In this document: one piece after another, positions 1 through 8,884 of the stretch | Numbering within the stretch: the stretch's first letter is position 1 | How the letters are laid out: each line of letters begins with the position of its first letter | DNA from: Streptomyces sp. WAC08241 | GTDB taxonomy: Bacteria; Actinomycetota; Actinomycetes; Streptomycetales; Streptomycetaceae | Length of the DNA: 64,000 nucleotides | Direction of reading: 5' to 3' | Assembly: GCA_007858575.1 (NCBI GenBank) | Contig: CP042279.1 | Location: 1-64,000 of the forward strand | Program-made: the position numbers and the translations under genes | The notes under the pieces: model-generated | What the model saw: only the letters and a program-made list of their open reading frames with translations | Databases searched by the model: none | What the model was told of the DNA's origin: nothing

Positions 1-43
1 CCCCGCCCGTCCGGCCTCACAGCCCCCGCCTGAGCCACCGCCT

Positions 44-585
44 TCAGCTCCGTGAAGGCGTCCTGACGAGGCGGGACAGGTCCTGGCCCTCCGGGTCCAC
101 GATCCAGCGGTCGAAGGCGACCCCGAAGGCGGCCATGCCCGCCTCGGCGGCGAGGCGGGCGGCCGGTTCCGGCACGCCCTGCTCCCGCAGCGCCCCGGCG
201 AGGGCCGCCGCCAGGGCGGCCAGCTTGATCAGCCTGCGCTCCCGCAGCTCGGCGTGGGCCGCGATGACGGCCTGACGCCGCCGGGCCAGGTCCCCCGCTC
301 CCGGAAGAGGTCCGAGGCCCCCGGGAGGGCGGCCGACACGGCGTCGATCGGCGCCGTCTCCGGCGGGACGTCGGCGAGCGCGCTGACCAACCGCTCCAGG
401 AGCGGGTTCCCGTGCGGGAAGAGCACCTCGCGCTTGTCGGCGAAGTGCCGGAAGAAGGTCCGCTCCGTCAGCCCCGCCCGCTCGGCGATCTGTTTCGCGG
501 TGGTCGCGTCGAACCCGTGCTCGCCGTACAGCTCCAGGGCCGCCTGCTCCAGTCGGCCGCGCGCGTTCGGCTCCCATCTCCCCAT
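44..585 (-). CDS. TetR-family transcriptional regulator
   Basis: Cytoplasmic DNA-binding repressor. The N-terminus shows a TetR helix-turn-helix (about residues 10-55) with the hallmark core AERAGLTERTFFRHFADKRE, followed by a helical ligand-binding half ending in SRLVRTPSRS. The ATG at 585 was chosen because MGRWEPNARGRLEQ is a typical TetR start; an upstream ATG at 621 lies in the likely promoter. About 180 residues, normal for the family. A one-base indel near 292 splits it into two frames. It is divergent from the oxidoreductase at 716, so it probably represses that gene; this is inferred from position and from small inverted repeats between them. The effector is unknown. Confidence 0.85.
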
Positions 586-603
586 GCCCCGATGGTACGC
601 GAC

Positions 604-616
604 GACAGTCGCTGTC
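604..616. promoter_or_regulatory. candidate TetR operator (GACAG-N3-CTGTC)
   Basis: Perfect 5-bp inverted repeat with a 3-bp spacer in the divergent space between the TetR gene and the oxidoreductase. A related element (GTCAGTGAC) lies about 25 bp further on. The half-sites are short, so this is only a suggestion for where the local TetR protein binds. Confidence 0.35.
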
Positions 617-715
617 ATCACGTGTTAGCTTCGATGTCAGTGACTGTCATCGCTTCCGTGGTGCCGCGTCCGTCGGTGCTCTCTGGCGGTGGCCTCGTAC
701 AAGGAGGTCTTTCCC

Positions 716-1664
716 ATGCGTGTTCTCGTCACCGGCGCGACCGGGTGGATCGGTTCCGCCCTCGTCCCCGACCTCGTCGACGCGGGGCACCGGGTCGTCG
801 GGCTCGCCCGCTCCGGACGCCTCGGCCGCCGCGCTCGCCGCCGCCGGGGCCGAGGCCGTCCGCGGCTCCCTCGACGACCTCGACGTCCTGCGCGCGGCGT
901 CCGCCGCCTCCGACGGCGTGATCCACCTGGCGTTCGACCACGAGACCGCCTTCGCCCGGGGACATGAAGGCCGCCGCCGAGGCGGACCGCCGTGCCGTCG
1001 AGGCGATGGCGGAGGCGCTGACCGGCACCGGCAAGCCGTTCGTCCTCGCCTCCGGCACCCCCGTGGAGGAGGGCAGGACGGCCACCGAGCGCGACGGGCA
1101 CGACGTGCCCCCGGTGGACGCCGTCCCGCCCGCTGCCGCGGGCGCGGTGACCCGGATGGCCACCGGGGAGTACGTGCTCGGCCTCGCGGACCGGGGAGTG
1201 CGCCTCGGTCGTGCGCGCCTGCCGCGCACCAACCACGGCGAGGGGGGACCACGGCTTCGTCGCGACCCTGGTCCGCACCGCCCGCGAGAAGGGCGTCGCC
1301 GGTTACTACGGCGACGGGACCAACCGCTGGCCCGCCGTCCACCGCGACGACTCCGCCCGCATGTTCCGGATCGCCCTGGAGACGGCTCCCGGCCGGCTCG
1401 ACGCTGCACGCCGTCGCCGACGAGGGCGTCGCCCTGCGGGACGTCGCGGAGGTCGTCGGGCGCCGGCTCGGCCTGCCGACCGCCTCCGTGCCGCCCGAGG
1501 AGGCCGCCGGCCACTTCGGGTGGTTGGCCGCGGTGCTCGCCGCCGACCAGCCCGCCTCCAGCGCGCTGACCCGCGAGCTCACGGGCTGGCGGCCCGTACG
1601 GCCGGGGCTCCTGGCGGACCTGGAGGCGGGGCACTACTTCCGTGCCCCCACCGCCTCCGCCTGA
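716..1664 (+). CDS. NAD(P)-dependent epimerase/SDR-family oxidoreductase
   Basis: Extended SDR/NAD-dependent epimerase-like protein of about 315 residues. The N-terminal Rossmann motif [10 protein letters not shown] (GxxGxxG) is clear, followed by the acidic-loop region and [10 protein letters not shown]; the C-terminal part [20 protein letters not shown] is typical of the family. The ATG at 716 follows a near-perfect Shine-Dalgarno AAGGAGGT at 701-708. The frame is broken near 820, 960, 1245 and 1395, but all pieces align in order, so I read it as one gene with sequencing errors rather than a pseudogene. It is divergent from a TetR regulator that may sense its substrate. The substrate is unknown. 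Confidence 0.8.
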
Positions 1665-1668
1665 GGCG

Positions 1669-1705
1669 CGCCGCCCCGCACCGACACGCGCGGTACGGGG
1701 CGGCG
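1669..1705. terminator. bidirectional hairpin terminator
   Basis: Perfect 10-bp inverted repeat (CGCCGCCCCG / CGGGGCGGCG) with a 17-base loop, starting 5 bp after the oxidoreductase stop and ending 20 bp before the stop of the convergent ddaH gene. Suits termination from both sides. Confidence 0.7.
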
Positions 1706-1724
1706 GTCCGTGGCCCCCGGACCC

Positions 1725-2554
1725 CTACGGACGCAGCTCCTGCGTGCAGCACTTCACGCTGCCGCCGCCCTTGAGGAGCCTGCTCAGGTCCATGCCCACT
1801 GGTTGAAGCCCTGCTCGCGGAGCGGGTCGAAGAGGCCTACCGCCGCCTGCGGCAGCAGGACGTTCCGTCCGTCGCCGACCGCGTTGAGCCCGAAGGCCGC
1901 CGCGTCCTCCTCCGTCGCGATCAGGGCGTCGGGGAAGAGGCGGGCTAGCACCGCCCGGCTGCCGGGGGGAGAAGGCCGCCGGGTAGTACATGATCTCGTC
2001 GCCGGCGTCGTCCAGGACGCACAGCGCCGTGTCCAGGTGGTAGTAGCGCGGATCCACCAGGTCCAGGCCGATCACCGGGCGCCCGAAGAATCTCCTGCGC
2101 CTCGCCGTGCGAGAGCGGGCTGGCGCGGAAGCCGCGTCCGGCGAGGATCCAGGAGGCGGTGACGGCGAAGTCGCCTCGCCCTCGTTCACGTGCTCCGGGA
2201 TCCGCAGGTCCTCCTCCGCCCAGCCGTGGTCGCGGAACCAGGCCAGGTGCGCGTCGGCCTCGGCCGCGCGCTCCGGGTACGCGAACTCGCGCCGAGGACC
2301 CGGCCCCCGACGACGGTCGCGCCGTTCGCCGCGAAGACCATGTCCGGCAGCGCCGGGTCCGGCTCCAGGACCTCCACGGTGTGGCCGAGCGCGCGGTAGC
2401 GGTCCCGCAGGTCCTCCCACTGGGCGAGGGCGAGCGGCAGGTCGACCGGTTTCGTGGGGTCCATCCAGGGGTTGATGGAGTACGCCACCGTGAAGTGCGC
2501 GGGTGGGCACATCAGGTAGCGGCGGGGCGAGGGCGAGCGCGGAGTGGTGCGCAA
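1725..2554 (-). CDS. ddaH: dimethylargininase (DDAH/amidinotransferase family)
   Basis: Predicted N-dimethylarginine dimethylaminohydrolase, which converts methylated arginines (or related guanidino compounds) to citrulline plus amine in the cytoplasm. Seen: RRYLMCPPAHFTVAYSINPW near the start, MVFAANGA, the substrate-loop region YPERAAEADAH, FGRPVIGLDLVDPRYYHLDT, and the C-terminal GGGSVKCCTQELRP, whose cysteine pair includes the family nucleophile. The preferred start is TTG at 2554, preceded by GAGGAG at a 6-base spacing. About 275 residues, as expected. Several one-base indels (about 2290, 2170, 2085, 1965, 1805) break the frame. It stands alone, convergent with the oxidoreductase and divergent from a TetR gene. 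Confidence 0.88.
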
Positions 2555-2665
2555 GGAGGGCTCCTCACGGGCGGGCGGTGGGACCGGGATTCGGTGGACC
2601 CCATGGTCCGTCCTCGCGGCCCCGTGCGCAGTGGGCCGTTCGGGTGGTTCGATGACCATCCGCCA

Positions 2666-2688
2666 AGGCGAGACGTAGCGTCTCGCCT
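2666..2688. promoter_or_regulatory. perfect palindromic operator upstream of TetR gene
   Basis: AGGCGAGACG-TAG-CGTCTCGCCT: 10-bp arms, 3-bp spacer, no mismatch, ending 17 bp before the TetR ATG at 2706 and lying between it and divergent ddaH. The geometry is classic for an autoregulatory TetR operator. Which gene(s) it controls is inferred. Confidence 0.7.
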
Positions 2689-2705
2689 GCTGCTAGATTG
2701 ACCCC

Positions 2706-3458
2706 ATGTCCAAGCCCCTGCCCGAGCCCGCGCCCGAGTCCCCGTCCGGGCCCGCGCCCGAGTCCCCGTCCGGGCCCGCCCCCGGCTCCCCGTCCGGGCC
2801 CGCGTCCAAGACCGCCCCCGGCTCCCCGTCCGGACCCCCCGTCCAAGCCCGCCCCCGACGCTCTCCCGCCGCAGCGAGCGCTCCTGCCGCGCCATCTTCG
2901 ACGCCGCTCCTCGCCCTCGTCGCCGAGAACGGCTACGCGAAGACCACCATCGAGGGCATCGCCGCCCGCGCCGGCGTCGGCAAGCAGACCATCTACCGCT
3001 GGTGGCCCTCCAGGGCCGCCGTCCTCCTCGACGCCTTCCTCGACCTCACGGCCCGCGCCCACGAGGCCATGGAGGGCGAGGCCGAAAGTGAGATCCCCGA
3101 CACCGGCGACCTCGCTGCCGACCTCAAGCGCGTCCTGCGCGCCACCGTCGACGAGCTGAACGACCCTGTCTTCGAGGCCCCCACCCGCGCCCTCGCCGCC
3201 GAGGGGATCGTCGACCCCGACCTCGGCGCCCGCTTCACCGAGGCACTGCTCGAACCCCAGCTCCAGTACTACGTGCGCCGCGTCGAGGCTGCCCGGGACG
3301 CCGGTGACGTCGACCCCGGCACCGACCCCCGCCTCGCCGTCGAACTCCTGGTCGGACCCCTCCACCACCGGTGGATCCACCGCACCCTGCCGCTCACCCA
3401 CGCCTACGCGGACGCCCTGGTCGACCACGTCCTGCGCGGCCTCGCCCCGAGGGCCTGA
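2706..3458 (+). CDS. TetR-family regulator with Pro/Ser/Gly-rich N-terminal repeat
   Basis: DNA-binding repressor. HTH core TTIEGIAARAGVGKQTIYRW followed by WPSRAAVLLDAF and a C-terminal domain resembling TetR_C. The first ~45 residues are a low-complexity tail built from repeats of ESPSGPAP, which is unusual for the family and probably disordered. Around 2850-2915 two compensating one-base indels hide the expected RRSERSCRAIFDAAL segment, which is present in another frame. The ATG at 2706 lies just downstream of a perfect palindrome, so autoregulation is likely. Divergent ddaH is the nearest possible target, but no pathway link is evident. Confidence 0.85.
   Translation: MSKPLPEPAPESPSGPAPESPSGPAPGSPSGPASKTAPGSPSGPPVQARPRRSPAAASAPAAPSSTPLLALVAENGYAKTTIEGIAARAGVGKQTIYRWWPSRAAVLLDAFLDLTARAHEAMEGEAESEIPDTGDLAADLKRVLRATVDELNDPVFEAPTRALAAEGIVDPDLGARFTEALLEPQLQYYVRRVEAARDAGDVDPGTDPRLAVELLVGPLHHRWIHRTLPLTHAYADALVDHVLRGLAPRA
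2726..2840 (+). repeat. 24-bp tandem repeat inside TetR coding sequence
   Basis: About four imperfect copies of CCCGAGTCCCCGTCCGGGCC plus GCG, in frame, encoding repeated SPSGPAP units at the regulator's N-terminus. The unit length is a multiple of three, so copy-number change would keep the frame. Confidence 0.65.
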
Positions 3459-3562
3459 GCGTCCCGGGACCACCCCGGTTCCGCACTCCGGTCACCCGGG
3501 GCGCAGGATGGTGGGACCATGGGCAGAGCCGAACGGGCGAGCGCGAGGTTGTGAGGGGATAG

Positions 3563-4341
3563 ATGGCGATGGCATCACGCTACCGCGGCACGGAGAGCAG
3601 ACTCCCGCAGTGGCTGCGCAGGCGCCCCAAACGCGTCGCGGCCGACGACGGGAACGACCGCGAGAAGCTGCTCCTGGCCGTCGCCGCCGCCGGGCTGCTC
3701 CTCGGCCCCCGCCGCGCACCCCGTCGGCTATAGCTGTTCCTGCGAGCGGATCGGCTGTCCCACTCCCGCCCGCCACCCCGTCTCCTTCGCCTGGCAGACC
3801 CAGTCGACCACCGACCGCGGCCAGATCGAGCGCTGGGCGCGCAACGAGCCCCGGGCGAACTTCGTCACCGCCACCGGCATGGTCCACGACGTCCTCGACG
3901 TGCTGCTGGCTGCCGGCCGCGCTGCCCTGAGCGCCTCTCTCGCCGAGGGCGTCGAGGTCGGCCCGGTCGCCGAGTTCCTCCGCCGCGGCCCCGGACGGCG
4001 GCCGGATGCTCTTCTTCACCGCCACCCGGGGCACGCCTGAGGACGAGGACGAGTGGTGGCCCTGTGAGCTCGACTGCCACCCGGAGACCATGGACGAGCA
4101 CCCGGGGCTCCGCTGGCACTGCCGCGGCAGCTACGTCCTCGTCCCCCGGCCCGGCTCCCCGGCGACGAGGACGCCCACCCGGTCGTCGCCTGGGTGCGCG
4201 GCCCCGAGCACCCGCTGCCCGACCCGCTGAACCTCCTGGAGACCCTCCAGGATCGCCTGCGCTCGCCACGCGGCCGAGCGCGGGGCGGCTGGCGACGGCG
4301 AGCACGCGGCCCACGAGATCGCCTGGCCGCTGACCCGCTGA
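3563..4341 (+). CDS. bifunctional DNA primase/polymerase-like (Prim-Pol) protein
   Basis: Stand-alone protein of about 258 residues resembling the Streptomyces family annotated as bifunctional DNA primase/polymerase N-terminal domain. Seen in order across several frame breaks: MAMASRYRGTESRLPQWLRR, REKLLLAVAAAGLLLGP, GYSCSCERIGCPTPARHPVS, STTDRGQIERWARNEPRANF, TGMVHDVLDV, MLFFTATRGTPEDEDEWWP, CELDCHPETMDEHPGLRWHC and the final EIAWPLTR. The cysteine cluster and HPV/W motif match the family; no helicase or primase C-terminal domain follows. The family name comes from homology; the true role is not established. The start is ATG 3563 after GTGAGGGG, with ATG 3569 an alternative. The stop sits inside an 8-bp tandem repeat. 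Confidence 0.7.
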
Positions 4342-4352
4342 CCCGCTGACCC
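4329..4352. repeat. 8-bp tandem repeat x3 spanning the stop codon
   Basis: GCTGACCC repeated three times; the TGA at 4339-4341 that ends the Prim-Pol-like gene is one of the copies. Confidence 0.75.
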
Positions 4353-4386
4353 GATCGGGAACAGGAGGGACAGGAGGGGCGGGACG

Positions 4387-5424
4387 TTACGAGCCCACCG
4401 CGCCCACCACGCCCTGGAGCCGGCCCGTGACCGTCACCCCGTCCCGGTCCGTGCCCGCCGGCTTCACCAGCACCGTCTGGCTGCTCACCCACTCCCGGGT
4501 GACTGTGTTCCCGACCTCGCCGGTCATCAGCGCCTTCACGTCCGGGGAGACCTTGGCCGGTAGCCCGGCGCCGCCGTCTGCCGCCTCGGAAGTACCGGGT
4601 CGCGAAGAAGACGAGCGCGCCCCCGTCCCGGGTCCGCAGCCCCAGCGGCGCGAAGTCCCCCGGTCGGTGGTCCGGTCCACGTACTGGGTGGCGAGCCCCG
4701 GCCGCTCGGCCGCCTTTCTCCCGCTGCGCCCGCCACGCGCTGGTGTGCGGACCGGCCGCGAACGGCCCCGGCTTCCCGTCCCTCAGGTACGCCACGTACT
4801 CCGCGCCCAGCTTCCCGGGCGCGACTGCCAGCGCGTCGGTGTCCGCGGCGACCGGCACCGCGTACCCCTCCTCCTCGGCGAAGGCGGGCACCTCGGCCGC
4901 GCCCATGACGCTCAGGTAGGCGACCTCCCAGCGTTCCCGGGGGCCGTTGCGCACGAAGACCAGGAGCCAGCGCCGGTCGTTCGGGCCCCGGTCGACGTCC
5001 CGGTTGGAGTCGGCGTCCGCGAGGAACTAGCGCGGCTAGCCTGTCTTGCGGGGCAGCAGGAAGCGCGCGTCCGTCAGCTCCAGCGGCTCGTGCTCCGCGT
5101 TGCCGCCCGGGTTGACGACTGCGCGGGCGCGCAGCCCCGCCTGGTTGATCTCCCCGAGCGGCCCGGTGACCCGGTCCGCGTCCAGGGCCGGGTCGTAGGC
5201 CTCGTCGGCGCGGTTGAAGGCGGTCGTGAAGTCCGTCAGGGCCTTCGCCGCCTCGGCCTCCGTCGCTGGGGCAGCAGCGCCAGCTCGCCGTGGACCGTCA
5301 CGCAGCCGCTCGCCGTCAGCGCCAGGGCGGTCACGGCCGCCGTCGCCGCCAGCAGCCTCGCCGGTCGCGCCGGCCACCGCTCACGCGGTCGTCCCGGCGC
5401 TCGCCCCACCCTCAGCCTGCTCAT
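4387..5424 (-). CDS. lipoprotein, last gene of the efe operon (function unknown)
   Basis: Exported lipoprotein of about 345 residues, not recognised as a named family. The N-terminus MSRLRVGRAPGRPRERW is followed by a hydrophobic stretch and the lipobox ALTASGC. Later pieces include EAAKALTDFTTAFNRADEAY, PRKTG, DRGPNDRRWLLVF, SVMGAAEVPAF, KLGAEYVAYLRDG, GALVFFATRYF and TGRLQGVVGAVGS. The ATG at 5424 overlaps the end of efeU in another frame, so the two are probably translationally coupled, which links it to iron uptake. Two in-frame TAG codons at 5036-5038 and 5027-5029 sit where TGG would read WPRW; both are CTAG where CTGG is expected, so they look like base-call errors. Other indels lie near 5270, 4720 and 4590. 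Confidence 0.7.
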
Positions 5425-6276
5425 CGGTCGCCTTCGCTCCTTCTCCCGCGCGGACGGACCCGACCCTATCGGGGACAGGAACAGCGCGAGCGCGGGGACC
5501 AGATACAGCGCCCACACCGTGACCTGAAGGACCGTCGGGTCCGGCTGGAAGTTGAAGACGCCCTTGAGGAGCGTGCCGTACCAACTGTCCGGCGGGATCG
5601 TCGCCGAGACGTCGAAGGTCTTGTCCGCGAGGCCGTCGAGGAAGCGCGCCTCCTGGAGGTCGTGCACGCCGTACGCGAGGACGCCTGCCGCCACCACGAC
5701 CAGCATCCCGCCGGTCCAGGTGAAGAACTTCGCCAGGTTGATCCGCAGCGCACCCCGGTAGAACAGCCAGCCGAGCAGGACGGCCGTGAGCAGGCCGAGG
5801 AGGACTCCGGCGAGCGGCTCGAACGAACCGCCTCCGGCACCGCCCGACGAGGCCGCCCGCACCGACGCCCACACGAAGAGCGCTGTCTCCAGGCCCTCGC
5901 GGCCCACCGCGAGGAAGGCGGTGACGACCAGCGCGCCCGTGCCCATGCCGAGCGCCGCGTCCAGCTTCCCGTGCAGTTCGTCCCTCAGGTGCCGGGCCGT
6001 GCGCCGCATCCAGAAGACCATCCAGGTCACCAGGACCACCGCGACGATCGACAGCGAGCCGCCGAGCAGCTCCTGCGCCTCGAAGGTCAGCTCCCGGGAG
6101 CCGAACTCCAGGCCGGCGCCGAAGGCGAGGGAGACGCCGACGGCCACGCCGATGCCGGCCCAGACCGGCCGCAGCGCGTCCCGGCGCCCGGTCTTCACCA
6201 GGTACGCGACGAGGATGCAGACGACCAGACTGGCTTCGAGACCCTCGCGCAGGCCGATCAGATAGTTGCCGAACAC
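5381..6276 (-). CDS. efeU: EfeU/FTR1-family iron permease
   Basis: Inner-membrane iron permease of the EfeUOB system. It starts MFGNYLIGLREGLEASLVV and carries both family REGLE motifs, LREGLEASL in helix 1 and GREGLETALFVW in helix 4; these glutamates are the known iron ligands. About seven hydrophobic helices are visible, e.g. GGSLSIVAVVLVTWMVFW and GMLVVVAAGVLAYGV. About 298 residues. A frame break near 5460 makes the raw frame run on into the lipoprotein; the more likely C-terminus is GEGAKATDEQAEGG...GTTA ending at 5381, overlapping the lipoprotein start. It follows efeO and efeB on the same strand and is presumably controlled by the iron box at 8775. Confidence 0.92.
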
Positions 6277-6294
6277 GGCTTTCTCCTCCGGGTG

Positions 6295-7561
6295 TCACAT
6301 GAACAGGGCACGGCCCCACCAGTCGTCGCGGTCGCGGACGCCCGGGGAACCGCGAAGACCGCCGAACCCACGTGCTGGACGTACTCGTTGAGCGCGTCGG
6401 CACGGGCCAGCGAGGTCTGCACCGGGACGAAGCCGGTGCGGACGTCCTTCTGGTACGCGAGGAAGAACAGGCCCGCCTCCAGGCGCCTGAGGCCGTCCGT
6501 GCCGTCGGTGAACGAGTACCCCCGGCGCAGGATCGTCGCGCCCCCGTTGGTGTCCGGGTGGGCGAGGCGGACGTGGGAGTCCGGCTTCATCGCCTTCAGG
6601 AACGGCTCGTCGTGCTCCTTCGCCTTCCCGACTGGGGCGCTCTCGCGCTTGTCGCGGCCGAAGACGTCCTCCTGCTCGGCGAGGGAGGTGCGGTCCCAGG
6701 TCTCGACGTTCATGCGGATGCGCCGGGCGACCAGGTAGGAACCGCCGTCCATCCAGGCCGCCGGGCCCTGCGCGTCCTTGCCGGATACCCACACGTGCGC
6801 GTCCAGGCGCGCGGTGTCGGTGCCCGCGACGTTGCGGGTGCCGTCCTTGAAGCCGAAGAGGTTGCGCGGGGTCTGCGCGTCCGGGGTCGTCGAGGACGTC
6901 TTGCCGAAGCCGAGCTGCGACCAGCGCACCGCGATCTTGCCGAAGCCGATCCTGGCCAGGTTGCGGATCGCGTGCACGGCGACCTGCGGGTCGTCCGCGC
7001 AGGCCTGGACGCACAGGTCGCCGCCGCTGCGGGCCGGGTCCAGGTTGTCGCCGGGGAAGCGGGGCAGGTCGATCAGGGCCCCGGGCCGCCGGTCCTCCAG
7101 GCCGAAGCGCCCGTCGAAGAGCGAGGGCCCGAAGCCGATCGTGAGGGTGAGCCGGAGGGTTTGAGGCCGAGGGCCTCGCCGGTGTCGTCCGGCGGGGCCT
7201 CGGGCAGCCCGTCGTACGCCCCCTCGCCGACCTCGGCGCCGGCCGTCAGCCGCTCGGCGGCCCGCGTCCAGTCCTTGAGCAACTGGACCAGCTCGGCGCG
7301 GTCCTTCGTGGTCACGTCGAAGGCGGCGAAGTGCAGCCGGTCCTGCACGGCGGTGGCGATGCCGGCCTGGTGCGGGCCGTGGAAGGGCACGGCCCTGCCC
7401 GCGTCGGCGGCCGGCACCGTGCCGCCGTCCCGGGTCAGGGCGACGGCGCTGCCGGCCGCGGCGGCACCGAGCGCGAGCCCGGCACCGCCCCAGCCGATGA
7501 CGGCGCGCCGCGAGGGCGCGGGGCTTCCGGGCGCGGCGGTCTCGTCGGCGGGCTCGTTCAT
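6295..7561 (-). CDS. efeB: EfeB, Tat-exported DyP-type deferrochelatase/peroxidase
   Basis: Heme-dependent dye-decolourising peroxidase that works with EfeO/EfeU outside the membrane. The Tat signal is PSRRAVIGWGGAGLALGAAA at residues about 17-36. The DyP signature GXXDG is seen as FGFKDGTRN, with further typical segments GGDLCVQACADDPQVAVHAI, LVARRIRMNVETWDR, FFLAYQKDVRTGFVPVQ and the end GVRDRDDWWGRALFM. About 420 residues, normal. Indels near 7148 and 6345 split the frame. It lies 15 bp downstream of efeO and 18 bp upstream of efeU, one operon. Oxidation of Fe(II) or release of iron from heme is known or proposed for the family. Confidence 0.93.
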
Positions 7562-7576
7562 CTGTCGGGGTCCCGC

Positions 7577-8732
7577 TTACTTGACGACGGCGGCGGCCAG
7601 CTTGGAGAGCGGCTCGGCCAGCGCGTTGACGCCGTCCGACAGCTCCTTGCGCTGCTCCTTGCCGACCTTGTCGTACGGGGTGAAGTCGTAACCGGTCTTG
7701 TCCTGCCGGTACTCGTCGAGCAGCGCGTTCAGGGCGGCGAACCGCTTGTCGAGGTCGGCGACCAGCTTCGGGTCGTTCTTCGAGGCGACCGGCTTCAGCA
7801 GGTCGAAGGACTTCTGCGCGCCCTCGACGTTGGCCTTGAAGTCGACGAGGTCGGTGTGGGAGTAGCGCTCCTCCTCGCCGGTGACTTTGCCGGTGGCGAC
7901 CTCGTCCAGGAGCTCCTTGGCGCCGTTGGCCATGGAGGTCGGGGTGATCTCGGCCTTGCCGACCCGCTTCACCCAGTCCGCGAGGTCCGCGTCCAGGGCG
8001 TCCGCGAGCTGCTTCTCCCGGGGGTGATCTTCTTGTCCCGCCAGAGCGCCTTCTCCAGGCGGTGCCAGCCGGTCCAGTCCTTCGCCGGGTCCTGGCTCTT
8101 CCTCCAGGCCGTCCTCGCGGACGTCCACCTTGGGGTCGATGTCGCCGAAGGACTCCGCGACCGGCTCGGTGCGCTCCCAGCCGATGCGGGAGGCGGCGTA
8201 CGCCTTCTTGGCGCCCTCCAGGTCCCCGGCGCGGACGGCGTCGGTGAAGACCTTCACCTTGGGAGGGTCTGGTCGGCCTGCGCCTGGACGTACTGCCGGT
8301 AGGCGGCGACGGCGGCGTCCATCTCGGGGGAGCGCTCGGTGCCGGTGGCGCCGTCGCCGGTGACCTTGACGGCCTGGCGGATGCCGGTGCCCGTCATGCC
8401 GGGCTTGCAGGCGATCGCGTAGTCGCCGGCCTTGATCTCGGCGGTGAGCGTGGCCTTGGTGCCGGGGCCGATGTTCTCGCGCTCGGTGACGATCCGGTCG
8501 TCCGGGTAGAGGACGTAGACCTCGGTCACCTTGGAGCCGCGGTTCTCGACGGCGAGCTTGACGTGCCCGGCCGGGAACTCCTTCTTCGACACCTCGCAGG
8601 AGTCGTCCTTGGCGACGACCGTGATCGCGCTGTCCTTGGCGTCGTCACCGCCCTTCTCGGCGCAGCCCGTGACGGTGGTCAGGGCTGCCAGGTCGCGGCG
8701 GCGGTGACGACGGAGAGGCGGACGGCTCGCAT
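7577..8732 (-). CDS. efeO: EfeO, periplasmic-type iron-binding lipoprotein (cupredoxin + M75)
   Basis: Extracytoplasmic partner of EfeU. The start MRAVRLSVVTAAAT leads into a lipoprotein signal (lipobox read through an indel near 8690 as TVTGCAEKG). Next comes an EfeO-type cupredoxin-like domain (PAGHVKLAVENRGSKVTEVY, IACKPGM), then the imelysin/M75-like helical domain (KVFTDAVRAGDLEGAKKAYA, ASRIGWERTEPVAESFGDID, YSHTDLVDFKANVEG, LLDEYRQ). About 385 residues. Indels lie near 8690, 8262, 8110 and 8030. First gene of efeO-efeB-efeU-lipoprotein; a good iron box is 40-60 bp upstream, so DmdR/IdeR-type repression under iron sufficiency is likely. Confidence 0.93.
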
Positions 8733-8774
8733 GGGGACTCCAGAACGAGGGGACGGTATCGAGGCGGAGCTAAC

Positions 8775-8793
8775 TTAGCCCAGGCTTACCTGA
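8775..8793. promoter_or_regulatory. iron box (DmdR/IdeR-type operator) for efeOBU
   Basis: TTAGCCCAGGCTTACCTGA matches the actinobacterial iron-box consensus TTAGGTTAGGCTNACCTAA at most positions, including AGGCTTACCT. It is 43 bp upstream of the efeO ATG. Confidence 0.8.
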
Positions 8794-8884
8794 CTCAAAA
8801 CTGTCCGTCCGGTGATCCGCCTCTCATCTCCGGCACACCGGACACGGGTGGGTCACGGCGGTTCCAGGATCGTTCACGGTCTGG

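Noticed and set aside
2512..3473. Long open frame antisense to the TetR gene
   Set aside because: Gly/Arg-rich translation typical of GC-rich shadow frames; the opposite strand encodes an obvious TetR protein.
5027..5038. Two TAG codons as evidence for stop-codon recoding (e.g. pyrrolysine or suppressor use)
   Set aside because: Both are in CTAG where CTGG gives tryptophan; the same substitution pattern appears at silent Leu codons, and no pyl genes or structure elements are present.
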